Below, in pieces: positions 1 to 6,421 of a stretch of 6,421 bases of DNA. Source of the DNA: Desulfobacterales bacterium (lineage in GTDB: Bacteria; Desulfobacterota; Desulfobacteria; Desulfobacterales; JAHIVH01); assembly GCA_020056645.1 (NCBI GenBank), contig JAGVHJ010000571.1:1-6421 (forward strand), written 5' to 3'. The translations under genes and the position numbers were made by a program. Numbering within the stretch: position 1 is the first letter of the stretch; the number at the start of each line of letters is the position of its first letter. The notes beneath the pieces are model-generated. The model was not told the origin of the DNA. It was given only the letters and a program-made list of their open reading frames with translations, and did not search any database.

Positions 1-16
1 GACGCTCTTCCGATCT
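1..16 (+). other. Illumina TruSeq read-1 adapter remnant
   Basis: The bases GACGCTCTTCCGATCT are identical to the last 16 bases of the standard Illumina TruSeq universal (read-1) adapter. They sit exactly at the window edge, and genomic sequence appears to begin at base 17. This is an untrimmed technical sequence and not biology. It happens to stay in frame with the gene that follows, so a translation from base 1 would carry about five false residues. A chance 16-base match placed exactly at the contig edge is very unlikely. Confidence 0.95.
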
Positions 17-1254
17 CGATAGAAAAGAAGAAACAGGAGATGGTTGCGGCTGAGCGGGAAAAAGAGGCACGGCAGGCCGAGGATGAGGAGAAGGCCCTCC
101 TCTTGAAACTTGTCGCAACCGTTGAAACCGCCATTGATCAAGAGCGTTTTTACGAAGCGGAACCAGCGGTCAAGTCGGCCAGGGAGGAGTGGCGGAAAGC
201 GGGGGAACGGGTTCCCCAGTTCAAAAAAGAGCTTTCGGAACGGTTTGACAGCGCCCTGACCCGGTTTTTTGATAAGCTCTTCGACCACAGGGAAAACCGC
301 TCCTGGGAAAAGTGGGCCAATCTGAATCAGAAAAAGGAGCTGTGCGTTCTTCTGGAGTCCCTTCTGGCCGAAGGGCGTCTCTCTGGGACGGCGAATCTGG
401 TCCGGGAGGCTTTCCAGACCTGGAAGAGCATCGGGCCTGTGGACCGGGACGAGTCAGAGCCGGTGTGGGAGCGGTTCCGGGTGGCATCCGACGCGATTTA
501 CGAGCGGTGCGCCGCCCGAAAGCAGGAAATCCTGAAGGAGATTCAAGCCATCACATCCGGGGACGAGACGGGTCAATCATCTGACGCGGTGAAAAAACTC
601 CAGGAAGCGTGGAATGAAATCGGAAGCCTGCCGCCTGCCTTTGACAAGGAGATGAAGGAGGCGTTCCGGAAATACGTGGATGACTATTTCACCCGGATTA
701 GAAAGCGTTTTGAGAGACGAGAGCAGGAGAGACAAGAGAACCTGGAAATCAAAAAAACCCTTTTGGAGCGGGCAAAGGCGCTTGAGAAGGAGCCATACGG
801 AAAAAAGGCCATCGATGAGGTGATCGATCTTCAGAAAAAATGGAAAGAGACCGGTCCCATTCCCAAGTCCATGGGCGACGAGCTCTGGGATGAGTTCAGG
901 AGCGTCTGCAACCATTTTTTTGAACGAATCGACCAGGAGCAGAACGAGAATCTGTTGGCGAAAGAGGGGCTCTGTCAGGAGGCGGAAAGGGTGGTGGCCG
1001 AACGGGGAGAGGGGATGATCGATGATCAGATCCGGATCAAGCTGATCGGACTTCAGCAGCAGTGGAAAGAGATCGGCCCGGTTCCTCGAGCCGCATCGGA
1101 TCAGGTATGGAAACGGTTCCGGGATGCCTGCGACGCCTTTTCAACACCTATGAGGAGGAGGCGGCCCGGCGCTATGGGGAAAAAGAGAAGCTGGTGCTTC
1201 AGGCCGAGGCTCTTTCCGGCTCGGAGGATTGGAAAGCGCACGCCGACGCGCTGA
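17..1254 (+). CDS. DUF349-repeat protein, N-terminal part (5' truncated, frameshifted)
   Basis: The reading frame is open from the adapter junction, so the true start lies off the window; the ATG at 40 is only the first internal Met. The protein is very rich in Glu, Lys and Arg and looks all-helical. It carries tandem DUF349 (PF03993) type units, each with a Trp followed by an IGP-like turn and then a W-x-x-F / F-F helix. The unit Trp codons are at about 190 (degenerate), 421 (TWKSIGPV), 610 (AWNEIGSLP), 841 (KWKETGPIP) and 1063 (QWKEIGPVP), some 63-77 residues apart. The match stops at 1138-1141, inside the fifth unit after RFRDACDAF. The frame then gives Arg-rich nonsense up to a TGA at 1254, while the expected continuation is in the frame starting at 1140. 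The molecular function of DUF349 proteins is not established. The family call is firm; the role is unknown. Confidence 0.85.
1138..1141 (+). other. Single-base deletion (frameshift) in a T run
   Basis: The sequence reads GCC TTTT CAACACC. The repeat consensus at this point expects Ala-Phe-Phe-Asn-Thr, that is GCC TTT TTC AAC ACC with five T. Adding one T joins the upstream frame (codons at 1132, 1135, 1138) to the downstream frame (codon at 1140) and restores a smooth DUF349 unit; the next unit has DGFF at the same place. Either an assembly or read error or a real mutation would give this. Confidence 0.85.
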
Positions 1255-1700
1255 AAATCCTTCAGCAGGAATGGAAAGCGCTGGGTGCTTTTCAGACGGC
1301 GAAAGACCGCGACTTATGGGAACGGTTCCATCAGGCCTGTGACGGCTTCTTCACCCGGAAACGGGAGGTTTTCAAGGAGAAGGAGAGTAGAACTCAGGAG
1401 ATCCTTGAGAAAAGAGAGGCGCTTCTCACCCACGCGGAACTCCTCGTGCGGATGATGCACCCGGACATGGCGTTTGAGCATCTACAGTCGATTCCCATGA
1501 ACGAACAGCTTCGGTTGTCTCTCTCGTACAGAGACGAGGTGCTTGTTCCAGATGACGAAAAATCGACCCATAGAAACGTCATGAAAAAGATCGCCGAGAT
1601 CCGTTCGGAATGGCATAAACTGGACAAAGGGGCCGGAAACGCGGACAAGGAGCTCTGGAATCACTTCCTTCTCGTTGAAAAAGCGTTGCGGCAGGGGTAG
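1140..1700 (+). CDS. DUF349-repeat protein, C-terminal part (continuation after frameshift)
   Basis: From the TTC at 1140 this frame continues the fifth DUF349 unit (FNTYEEEAARRYGEKEK) without a gap. It then encodes a sixth unit (EWKALGAF, DLWERFHQACDGFF, Trp codon at 1272) and a degenerate last one (EWHKLDKG, ELWNHF, Trp codon at 1611), ending at TAG 1698-1700. An upstream ATG in this frame at 1062 exists, but the residues between it and 1140 are a shadow of the other frame, so this is not a separate gene. Together with the upstream part the product would exceed 550 residues. The stop lies 15 bases before the next gene, which suggests co-transcription. The family is clear; whether the gene is truly broken depends on the frameshift being real. 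Confidence 0.85.
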   Translation, partial: FNTYEEEAARRYGEKEKLVLQAEALSGSEDWKAHADALKILQQEWKALGAFQTAKDRDLWERFHQACDGFFTRKREVFKEKESRTQEILEKREALLTHAELLVRMMHPDMAFEHLQSIPMNEQLRLSLSYRDEVLVPDDEKSTHRNVMKKIAEIRSEWHKLDKGAGNADKELWNHFLLVEKALRQG

Positions 1701-1715
1701 ACGGATATAATCAAG

Positions 1716-2861
1716 ATGACGCGACCACATCCACCCGTTCCACCGCCATGGGACACCATTTTCCAATACTTGAACCGGCTGCTGGTCTGGAGCATTCTGA
1801 TCGGCGTCATTTTTTTACTGAAGTCGTTCTTCCTTTTGATGTTCATGACCTTCGTGTTCGCCTATATCCAGATAAGAAGCGTCGCGCGGTTGAAACCCTA
1901 TATTAAAAGCAGATCCGTCAGGGTGGCGCTGGTCGTCCATTTTTTCCTGGGAATCATGATGGGAATAGCTCTTTTCATCGTTCCCGAAGTCAAGAATCAG
2001 ACGGAAATGTTCATCAAACAGTTCGGGACCTATGTGGCGCGGGTGGATGATGAAATCATGGCCCTGAGCGATCGCTATCCTGTGCTCCAGGATGCCATCC
2101 TCCAGTTGAAAAGCCCCCCACCAGAGGGGTTAAACGGTGAGAGCGATACACCACCGCCTTCGTTTTCGCCAACCACCGCCATCGTCCAGGAAATCATCGG
2201 AATGGGCGAAGAGGCCCAGGGAAAGAAAATCACCCAGATTTTCGAGAGAGCCCAAAACATCGGCAAACGGCTTGTGGCCATCGCGTCGGCGTTTCTTTTA
2301 TCGCTTCTCTTCTCCTTTCTCATCGTATTCGATCTGCCCAACCTGACACAACATGTCCGTTCCCTGGAACAAACACGGCTGAAATTCATCTACGAGGAGG
2401 TGGCCGACGGTATCTATAATTTTTCACGGGTGCTGGGCCAGGCCTTTGAAGCGCAATTCTTCATCGCTTTCCTGAACACCTTGTTCACCACCATCGGTGT
2501 CGTTCTCATGGGGCTTGGAAACCATGTGGCCTTTCTCAGTATGATCGTTTTTATATGCAGTTTCATTCCCGTTGTGGGTGTTTTTATCAGTTCTGTGCCC
2601 ATCTGTCTGATCGCCCTCCAGGTGATTGGCCCCAAGGCCATGGTCTTATCGATTATCATGATCGTCATCATCCATCTGATCGAAGGGTATGTTTTAAACC
2701 CGAGAATCTACGGCTCTCGCATGCGGATCAACCCGGTGATCGTCCTGTTCATTCTGACCATTTCCGGGAAATTGTTTCATATCTGGGGACTCATTTTAGG
2801 CATTCCTGTTTTTTCCTATATTTTTAGTCACGCCATCCAGCATCCCCCAAAAAAAGAGTAG
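1716..2861 (+). CDS. AI-2E family (UPF0118 / DUF20) membrane transporter
   Basis: A 381-residue integral membrane protein of the AI-2E transporter family (PF01594), close to the family's usual 340-400 residues. Hydrophobic segments lie at about 22-50, 69-90, 186-206, 247-266, 270-298, 300-322 and 340-365. Between the second and third is a long soluble region (91-185) with a Pro-rich stretch at about 133-153. Family signatures are visible: FIPVVG at 283-288, NPRIYGSRMRINP at 328-340 and the small-residue-rich last helix (WGLILGIPV). Characterised relatives include TqsA, linked to autoinducer-2 export, and members reported as Na+/H+ antiporters, so the substrate cannot be deduced. The ATG at 1716 is the only Met before the first helix. 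Its Shine-Dalgarno is poor, so translation is probably coupled to the DUF349 gene ending 15 bases upstream. Family is sure, substrate unknown. Confidence 0.92.
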   Translation: MTRPHPPVPPPWDTIFQYLNRLLVWSILIGVIFLLKSFFLLMFMTFVFAYIQIRSVARLKPYIKSRSVRVALVVHFFLGIMMGIALFIVPEVKNQTEMFIKQFGTYVARVDDEIMALSDRYPVLQDAILQLKSPPPEGLNGESDTPPPSFSPTTAIVQEIIGMGEEAQGKKITQIFERAQNIGKRLVAIASAFLLSLLFSFLIVFDLPNLTQHVRSLEQTRLKFIYEEVADGIYNFSRVLGQAFEAQFFIAFLNTLFTTIGVVLMGLGNHVAFLSMIVFICSFIPVVGVFISSVPICLIALQVIGPKAMVLSIIMIVIIHLIEGYVLNPRIYGSRMRINPVIVLFILTISGKLFHIWGLILGIPVFSYIFSHAIQHPPKKE

Positions 2862-2958
2862 CGCTCCAACGTTTTATCATCATGAGCCACTATTCCAATT
2901 GAATGCAAAATGGAATCAGTACACAAAATCCAGAGGTGTGAGGGAAGAGGAAGGGGAA

Positions 2959-2989
2959 CTCCCTCTCGATCAAGGGCGTCGAGAGGGAG
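2959..2989 (+). terminator. Rho-independent-type hairpin between convergent genes
   Basis: CTCCCTCTCGA (2959-2969) and TCGAGAGGGAG (2979-2989) are perfect reverse complements, an 11-bp GC-rich stem around a 9-base loop. The plus-strand side is followed by ATTGGTTTTATG, a short T-rich run fitting termination of the DUF349/AI-2E transcript about 100 bases past its stop. On the minus strand the stem is followed by a C/T-rich stretch with few T in a row, so termination of the opposing selB operon here is less certain. It is the only strong structure in the 147-base gap. Confidence 0.75.
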
Positions 2990-3008
2990 ATTGGTTTTAT
3001 GTCAAGGA

Positions 3009-4088
3009 TCAGGTGGAGAGGGTTTCGATGAGCACGTCCAGATAGAACCGTGCATGGCTGATGGCGGTGGCCATGTTGGCCCGGTGGTTGGCGAAGACGC
3101 CGCTCACGCTCGCTTCGGTAATCACCCAGGGGTTCATCTGGGTGGCCTTGTTACACGATCCAATGGCGTGCTCCAGGCTTTCCAGGCCGTGTCGTGATTC
3201 AAGGATCGAGTGAAAATCGATTTCAACCGCTTTTAAAATCGTCTCCATGGCGCTTGCAACCCCTTGGGCATAATAAAAATAGTTGTCCGCATCAAAGGAG
3301 CTGACGGTTTTTCCATCCGGTTCTTTTGACTTGACGAGGTTGTCGTCGCAGCTCCCCAGGAGGTTCCGGTAAGCTTCCAGAAGGGGGATCAGTCTGTCCG
3401 ACCGGTTGAAAAAGGTGGCCTTTCCTTTGACCAGCTTGTTCCGGTATTTTTTGAGGTCTTGCAACCCGGCGTCATATTGCCGTTCCGGAGATTGGAAAAA
3501 GGGAAAGTAGAGCCGGTTCGCCTGAATCATGAACCAGTTCTGAGCGTTCTCGAGATTGATGTCGAAGGAAACCGTGCTGCCAGTTCTGGAGATTCTTTCA
3601 AAAAGGATCACGGCGGTTTTCCGGGTCACTTCGAGAACCCCTTTCTGGAATTCGTTAACGTTGTCTGTCACCCTGATATAATCATTGGGCCGCCATCCCC
3701 AGAACCGCTCGTGGAGTTCATAGTGAAGGGGTTTGATGGTCGCATCCACGAAGGCGACTCCCGGAGGCCCTACGGGAATGCTTGCGTGAGGGGTTTCTAA
3801 TCCTTCAACACCGTGACCTTCCTCTGCGGGAAGGGCTGCCGGTTCTGTTTCATGCACAATCGAATTTTCCGGAGGGGCCGCCGCCGGCGTCGATGAGGCA
3901 TAGGGCTCATGATACTTCTCCTCGACCTCTTTTGCTATATTTTTCTCATGAATATAGGAGATCCCCATGCTCGCAAGCCACAGCGTGCCGCATGAAATTA
4001 GAATGACAAGGATAATGCGGCTGAAGGCGAATCCTCCGAAACCTGCCGAATCACTCTTGCCCTGACCGATGTTTTCATCTGTTGCCAT
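3009..4088 (-). CDS. DUF2333 family protein, single N-terminal membrane anchor
   Basis: A 359-residue protein that I assign to DUF2333 (PF10095), a proteobacterial family of unknown function. It has a short polar N-terminus, one hydrophobic helix at about 24-45, a Pro/Ala/Glu-rich linker at about 60-110, and then a mostly helical domain, probably in the periplasm. Family-like features are GWRPNDYIRVTDNVN (131-145), FDINLENAQNWF (175-186), LYFPFFQSPERQY (193-205), the YFYYAQGVA segment (270-278) and the closing NHRAN...ARFYLDVL region (334-353). The ATG at 4088 is preceded by a strong AAGGGAGG four bases away, which fixes the start. It begins 31 bases after the selB stop with no terminator between, so it is likely the last gene of that operon. 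No catalytic residues are apparent. The family call rests on remembered motif spacing. Confidence 0.82.
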   Translation of the reverse strand: MATDENIGQGKSDSAGFGGFAFSRIILVILISCGTLWLASMGISYIHEKNIAKEVEEKYHEPYASSTPAAAPPENSIVHETEPAALPAEEGHGVEGLETPHASIPVGPPGVAFVDATIKPLHYELHERFWGWRPNDYIRVTDNVNEFQKGVLEVTRKTAVILFERISRTGSTVSFDINLENAQNWFMIQANRLYFPFFQSPERQYDAGLQDLKKYRNKLVKGKATFFNRSDRLIPLLEAYRNLLGSCDDNLVKSKEPDGKTVSSFDADNYFYYAQGVASAMETILKAVEIDFHSILESRHGLESLEHAIGSCNKATQMNPWVITEASVSGVFANHRANMATAISHARFYLDVLIETLST

Positions 4089-4119
4089 AATTCCTCCCTT
4101 AACGTTTTTCGTGAGAGTA

Positions 4120-6033
4120 TCAGCTTTTTTTTCTGAGCTGTCTCATATCCCCCACCCGGATCGTGAGATGGATCGAATCCAGGTATTCAATTAACGGTAT
4201 GATGTATTTTCTGGACACATTGACAATGTCCTTAAAAGCCGCGGTTGATAGTTCTCCTTTTTCCAGAAGAAAGGCGGTCACTTGTTCCTTGAGGCGCTCG
4301 ATGTGGTCCACATGAAAATAGAGATCATCTTTGGTTCTGACGATGCGCCCCTCATTGATTAAAAGCATCAGGACATTCATGGCTGCTTTCTGATCCATGT
4401 CAAGGGTTTTTACCATCTCCCGGAAGAAAGGCGGGGAGAGTCCTTCCTTGAGATAAGTCTGTTCGATTTTTCGCTTGACATCGGCCTCCTCGACCTGAAG
4501 CGCCACTTTATGGGCGAAGAGCCGGACCGAATCCTCCTCCTGAACAACCTCTTGCTCTTTGACCATCTGGTTGAGCATGAGATTAAAAAGCTTGGTGCTT
4601 ACGTCTTTAGGTAATTTGGATAAAAGTTCCGCTCTGGGCATAGCACCTTTCAGCGGATTTGTCTTGTGATATTTTGAAAGGTGCTCCCGGACAAGAGCGG
4701 TCAGTTCATCAAGATTATCCTTATGGAGAAAGATCCTTGCCTCTTTGTCTATCTGGAGCAGGGTGCGTGAGGTCATGAGGCCCTGAAGGCTAAGGTTGAG
4801 CCTTTTCTCCGGAAGGTTGGTCATGATTTTAAGGTCTGCAAAAGAGACTCCCGAGAACCCCGCATGGCTTGCGAAGAAAGATACGGTTTTATCCGGCTCA
4901 TCGGCCGTGAGGATCTCTAATCCCTCAATTACTTCCGGCTTGAATCGTTTGTGCTTGGGGGGAAGCGGATTCAAGATCTCCCCGCCGCCGATGGTCCTGA
5001 CCGGCGAGAAGCTTCGCAGGACAAAACGGTCGTTTTTCACGCAGGTGACAGGGGCATCAAGCCGCAGCTGGATAAATCCATTTTCACCGGGTTTCAGGGT
5101 CTCTTGGTCAAGGAGAATGAGGTTGCCCATGATTTCGACGGTCCCGGTGTGAAAACGCACCCGTGTCCGGTTTTTCGCCGGTTTGGCGTTACTTTTCAGA
5201 TAGCTGATGGAGGCGTCGAGGAGATAGGAGGGTTTCAGCGCGTCGGGAGAGGACAAAAGGTCGCCCCGGTTGACGGACGCCTTGTCGAGGCCCTGGAAAT
5301 TGATGGCCGTCCGCATGCCCGCATAGGCGGTTTGGAGGCTTTCATTATGAACCTGGATGCCCCTCACCTTGGATGTGGCCCTCGAAGGATAGATCATGAT
5401 GGTCTCGTCGACGCTCACCTGGCCCGAAGAGAGTGTCCCGGTAATGACCGTTCCAAAACCTTTCATGGAAAAGACCCGGTCCACGGGCAGGCGGAAGAGC
5501 CCGGTGGAGATCCTTTCGGGAATATCACGGCTGAGCGCCTCAAGGGTTTCGATCAGATCGGGAATTCCCCGGCCGGTTGAGGCGGATACGGGGACGATGG
5601 GAGCCCCATCGAGAAAGCTCTCTTTGATGAAGGCCCGGATATCCTCTTTCACGAGTTCGAGCCACTCTTCGTCCACCAGATCGACTTTGGTCAAAACGAT
5701 GAGCCCGTGCTTGATTTTTAAGAGCGAGCAGATCTCCATGTGCTCCCGTGTCTGGGGCATGACCCCTTCGTCCGCGGCGATGATCATGGCGACGATATCG
5801 ATGCCTGTGGCTCCGGCCACCATGTTTTTTACGAATTTTTCGTGGCCCGGCACATCCACGATGCCGATATGCTGTCCGCTGGGAAGATCAAGGGAGGCGA
5901 ACCCCAGCTCAATGGTTATTCCCCGGAGCTTCTCTTCTTTCAGGCGGTCGGTGTCTGTTCCTGTCAATGCCTTGACCAAGCTTGTCTTGCCATGATCAAT
6001 GTGACCGGCTGTGCCCAGTATGATCTGTTTCAA
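4120..6033 (-). CDS. selB: Selenocysteine-specific translation elongation factor SelB
   Basis: SelB is the cytoplasmic GTPase that carries Sec-tRNA(Sec) to the ribosome and binds the SECIS hairpin of selenoprotein mRNAs. This 637-residue protein is full length (E. coli SelB is 614). The GTPase motifs are intact: GHIDHGKT (10-17), RGITIELGF (37-45), DVPGH (60-64), TKVD (115-118) and SAS (150-152). EF-Tu-like domain II starts near 178 and keeps Asp185, Arg186 and Arg241, which align with the E. coli Sec-pocket residues Asp180, Arg181 and Arg236 as I recall them. Domain III covers about 265-365. The C-terminal third is the winged-helix region, whose last unit has SRKYIIPLIEYLD (607-619) and RVGDMRQLR (626-634), typical of the SECIS-binding end. 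The start is TTG at 6033: it gives the conserved MK-x-IIxGTAGH beginning, has a G-rich ribosome site six bases away, and no nearby ATG fits. No other sel gene is in the window. Confidence 0.97.
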   Translation of the reverse strand: MKQIILGTAGHIDHGKTSLVKALTGTDTDRLKEEKLRGITIELGFASLDLPSGQHIGIVDVPGHEKFVKNMVAGATGIDIVAMIIAADEGVMPQTREHMEICSLLKIKHGLIVLTKVDLVDEEWLELVKEDIRAFIKESFLDGAPIVPVSASTGRGIPDLIETLEALSRDIPERISTGLFRLPVDRVFSMKGFGTVITGTLSSGQVSVDETIMIYPSRATSKVRGIQVHNESLQTAYAGMRTAINFQGLDKASVNRGDLLSSPDALKPSYLLDASISYLKSNAKPAKNRTRVRFHTGTVEIMGNLILLDQETLKPGENGFIQLRLDAPVTCVKNDRFVLRSFSPVRTIGGGEILNPLPPKHKRFKPEVIEGLEILTADEPDKTVSFFASHAGFSGVSFADLKIMTNLPEKRLNLSLQGLMTSRTLLQIDKEARIFLHKDNLDELTALVREHLSKYHKTNPLKGAMPRAELLSKLPKDVSTKLFNLMLNQMVKEQEVVQEEDSVRLFAHKVALQVEEADVKRKIEQTYLKEGLSPPFFREMVKTLDMDQKAAMNVLMLLINEGRIVRTKDDLYFHVDHIERLKEQVTAFLLEKGELSTAAFKDIVNVSRKYIIPLIEYLDSIHLTIRVGDMRQLRKKS

Positions 6034-6036
6034 AAT

Positions 6037-6049
6037 CGGCCCCCCCTCA
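6037..6049 (-). repeat. 13-base leader repeat, copy upstream of selB
   Basis: TGAGGGGGGGCCG on the minus strand, the second exact copy of the element at 6228-6240, 191 bases away. It combines the stop codon of the preceding gene with the ribosome site of selB. Confidence 0.7.
6040..6049 (-). promoter_or_regulatory. Ribosome binding site of selB overlapping the upstream stop codon
   Basis: On the minus strand TGAGGGGGGG ends six bases before the TTG start. The TGA is the stop codon of the upstream 57-residue gene, so termination and re-initiation sites overlap. This strong purine-rich site supports the TTG as the real start and suggests translational coupling. Confidence 0.75.
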
Positions 6050-6220
6050 CGCTTGTCTGTTTTTTCGTAAATACTCGAAAAAGTAGGCCATCAGCACCAT
6101 AAACGCGCCAAGGCCCGCTACAAGAACCGGATTGGTGTCCGGATAAAAAAAACGGGTGAGAAGCACGGCGAAAAAGGCTCCCAAAAACACCCGGAACAGG
6201 AAAATGATGACACGGTTCAT
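6047..6220 (-). CDS. Small two-helix membrane protein of unknown function
   Basis: A 57-residue hydrophobic protein that I do not recognise. It has one predicted helix at about 4-24 (IIFLFRVFLGAFFAVLL), a short loop with YPDTNP, a second helix at about 31-49, and a basic tail (EYLRKNRQA). The charge pattern suggests both ends in the cytoplasm. I chose ATG 6220 because the membrane segment begins there and TGAGGGGGGG lies ten bases upstream. An in-frame ATG at 6241 would add seven residues, and the frame is open to the right edge, but that upstream part is unlike a protein and contains a hairpin. The stop overlaps the selB ribosome site and the selB start follows after 13 bases, so the two are almost certainly co-transcribed. 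A link to selenium metabolism is not shown by the sequence. Confidence 0.65.
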   Translation of the reverse strand: MNRVIIFLFRVFLGAFFAVLLTRFFYPDTNPVLVAGLGAFMVLMAYFFEYLRKNRQA

Positions 6221-6227
6221 GAATTCA

Positions 6228-6240
6228 CGGCCCCCCCTCA
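6228..6240 (-). repeat. 13-base leader repeat, copy upstream of the small membrane protein
   Basis: TGAGGGGGGGCCG on the minus strand, identical to 6037-6049 in front of selB. It supplies the Shine-Dalgarno for the ATG at 6220, with ten bases between the last G of the run and the start. The other copy is part of the selB ribosome binding site. Confidence 0.7.
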
Positions 6241-6284
6241 TGGTTGAATATCCCTGCCTCTGTAACACTTTAAAAATCATATCA

Positions 6285-6300
6285 GCCCCTTGCACGGGGC
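6285..6300 (-). other. Small GC hairpin upstream of the selB operon
   Basis: GCCCC (6285-6289) and GGGGC (6296-6300) can form a 5-bp stem with a six-base loop, 65 bases ahead of the first gene of the minus-strand operon. On the minus strand a T-rich stretch (TGATATGATTTTT) follows after a few bases. It could be the terminator of a gene lying beyond the window or a 5' leader structure; the stem is too short to decide. The rest of 6221-6421 holds no gene I can support, and TTGACC with TATTAG near 6328-6354 is only a weak promoter candidate because the spacer is 15 bases. Confidence 0.3.
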
Positions 6301-6421
6301 GTATTTTACTTGAAAAATTTAGGACTAATACAGATGGGGGCGGATGGTCAATAGCAAGTTTATGAAATCGATGGGGCGGCGCACCAGAAATGACCATTAC
6401 AAACTCAATGTCATACAGTGA

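Noticed and set aside
1132..1145. Programmed ribosomal frameshift in the DUF349 gene
   Set aside because: The site (GCC TTT TCA) is not an X-XXY-YYZ slippery heptamer, a four-T run is short for transcript slippage, and no stimulatory structure is evident. A one-base indel is simpler.
1706..1711. Perfect TATAAT just before the AI-2E gene
   Set aside because: No -35-like hexamer lies at 16-18 bases upstream, and a start from it would fall at or inside the ATG at 1716. Most likely chance.
2892..2916. Inverted repeat ATTCCA / TGGAAT after the AI-2E gene
   Set aside because: A six-base AT-rich stem with a 13-base loop is weak and has no following T run; chance level.
4951..5995. Long plus-strand open frames of about 200 codons opposite selB
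   Set aside because: They are antisense shadows of a fully conserved SelB, show no recognisable protein features and have no plausible ribosome sites.
3009..6049. In-frame UGA stops of the three minus-strand genes read as selenocysteine
   Set aside because: Past each TGA the frame closes quickly (after about 3, 6 and 16 codons), and each protein already ends at its natural family length or hydrophobic end. No SECIS-like hairpin was seen.
6047..6397. Longer version of the small membrane protein starting at 6397
   Set aside because: The upstream extension lacks a ribosome site, spans the GC hairpin and AT-rich leader and does not look like a folded domain. Not excluded, because the frame is open to the edge.

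Overview
The window looks like the genome of a Gram-negative, probably anaerobic bacterium of the Desulfobacterota (former Deltaproteobacteria). I infer this from the gene mix: a DUF349-repeat protein, an AI-2E (UPF0118) family membrane protein, a DUF2333 protein and a full-length bacterial SelB. No marker gene settles the genus. Base composition looks even, and I see no mobile element, CRISPR array, tRNA or rRNA. The first 16 bases match the end of the Illumina TruSeq read-1 adapter, so the window starts at an assembly end of a shotgun or metagenome contig and the first gene is cut there.

Left half, plus strand (17-2861): a 5'-truncated gene for a charged, helical protein with about seven tandem DUF349-type repeats. 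One missing T in a T-run at 1138-1141 breaks it into two reading frames. Fifteen bases after its stop comes a complete AI-2E family membrane protein, probably co-transcribed. Then follows a 147-bp convergent intergenic region holding a perfect 11-bp-stem hairpin with a T-rich flank, a likely terminator.

Right half, minus strand (6220 down to 3009): a tight three-gene cluster read right to left, consisting of a 57-residue two-helix membrane protein, selB (selenocysteine-specific elongation factor, TTG start) and a DUF2333 membrane-anchored protein. The gaps are 13 and 31 bases, so this is probably one operon. SelB implies that the organism decodes UGA as selenocysteine, but selA, selC and selD are not in the window. 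The first two genes share an identical 13-base leader (TGAGGGGGGGCCG) that supplies both ribosome binding sites. The last 200 bases (6221-6421) hold no convincing gene, only a small GC hairpin and weak promoter-like sequence.

Most of the window is ordinary chromosomal housekeeping sequence. I found no convincing new system. The points worth following are the adapter remnant, the homopolymer frameshift, the repeated leader with the TTG start, and the little-studied company selB keeps here.
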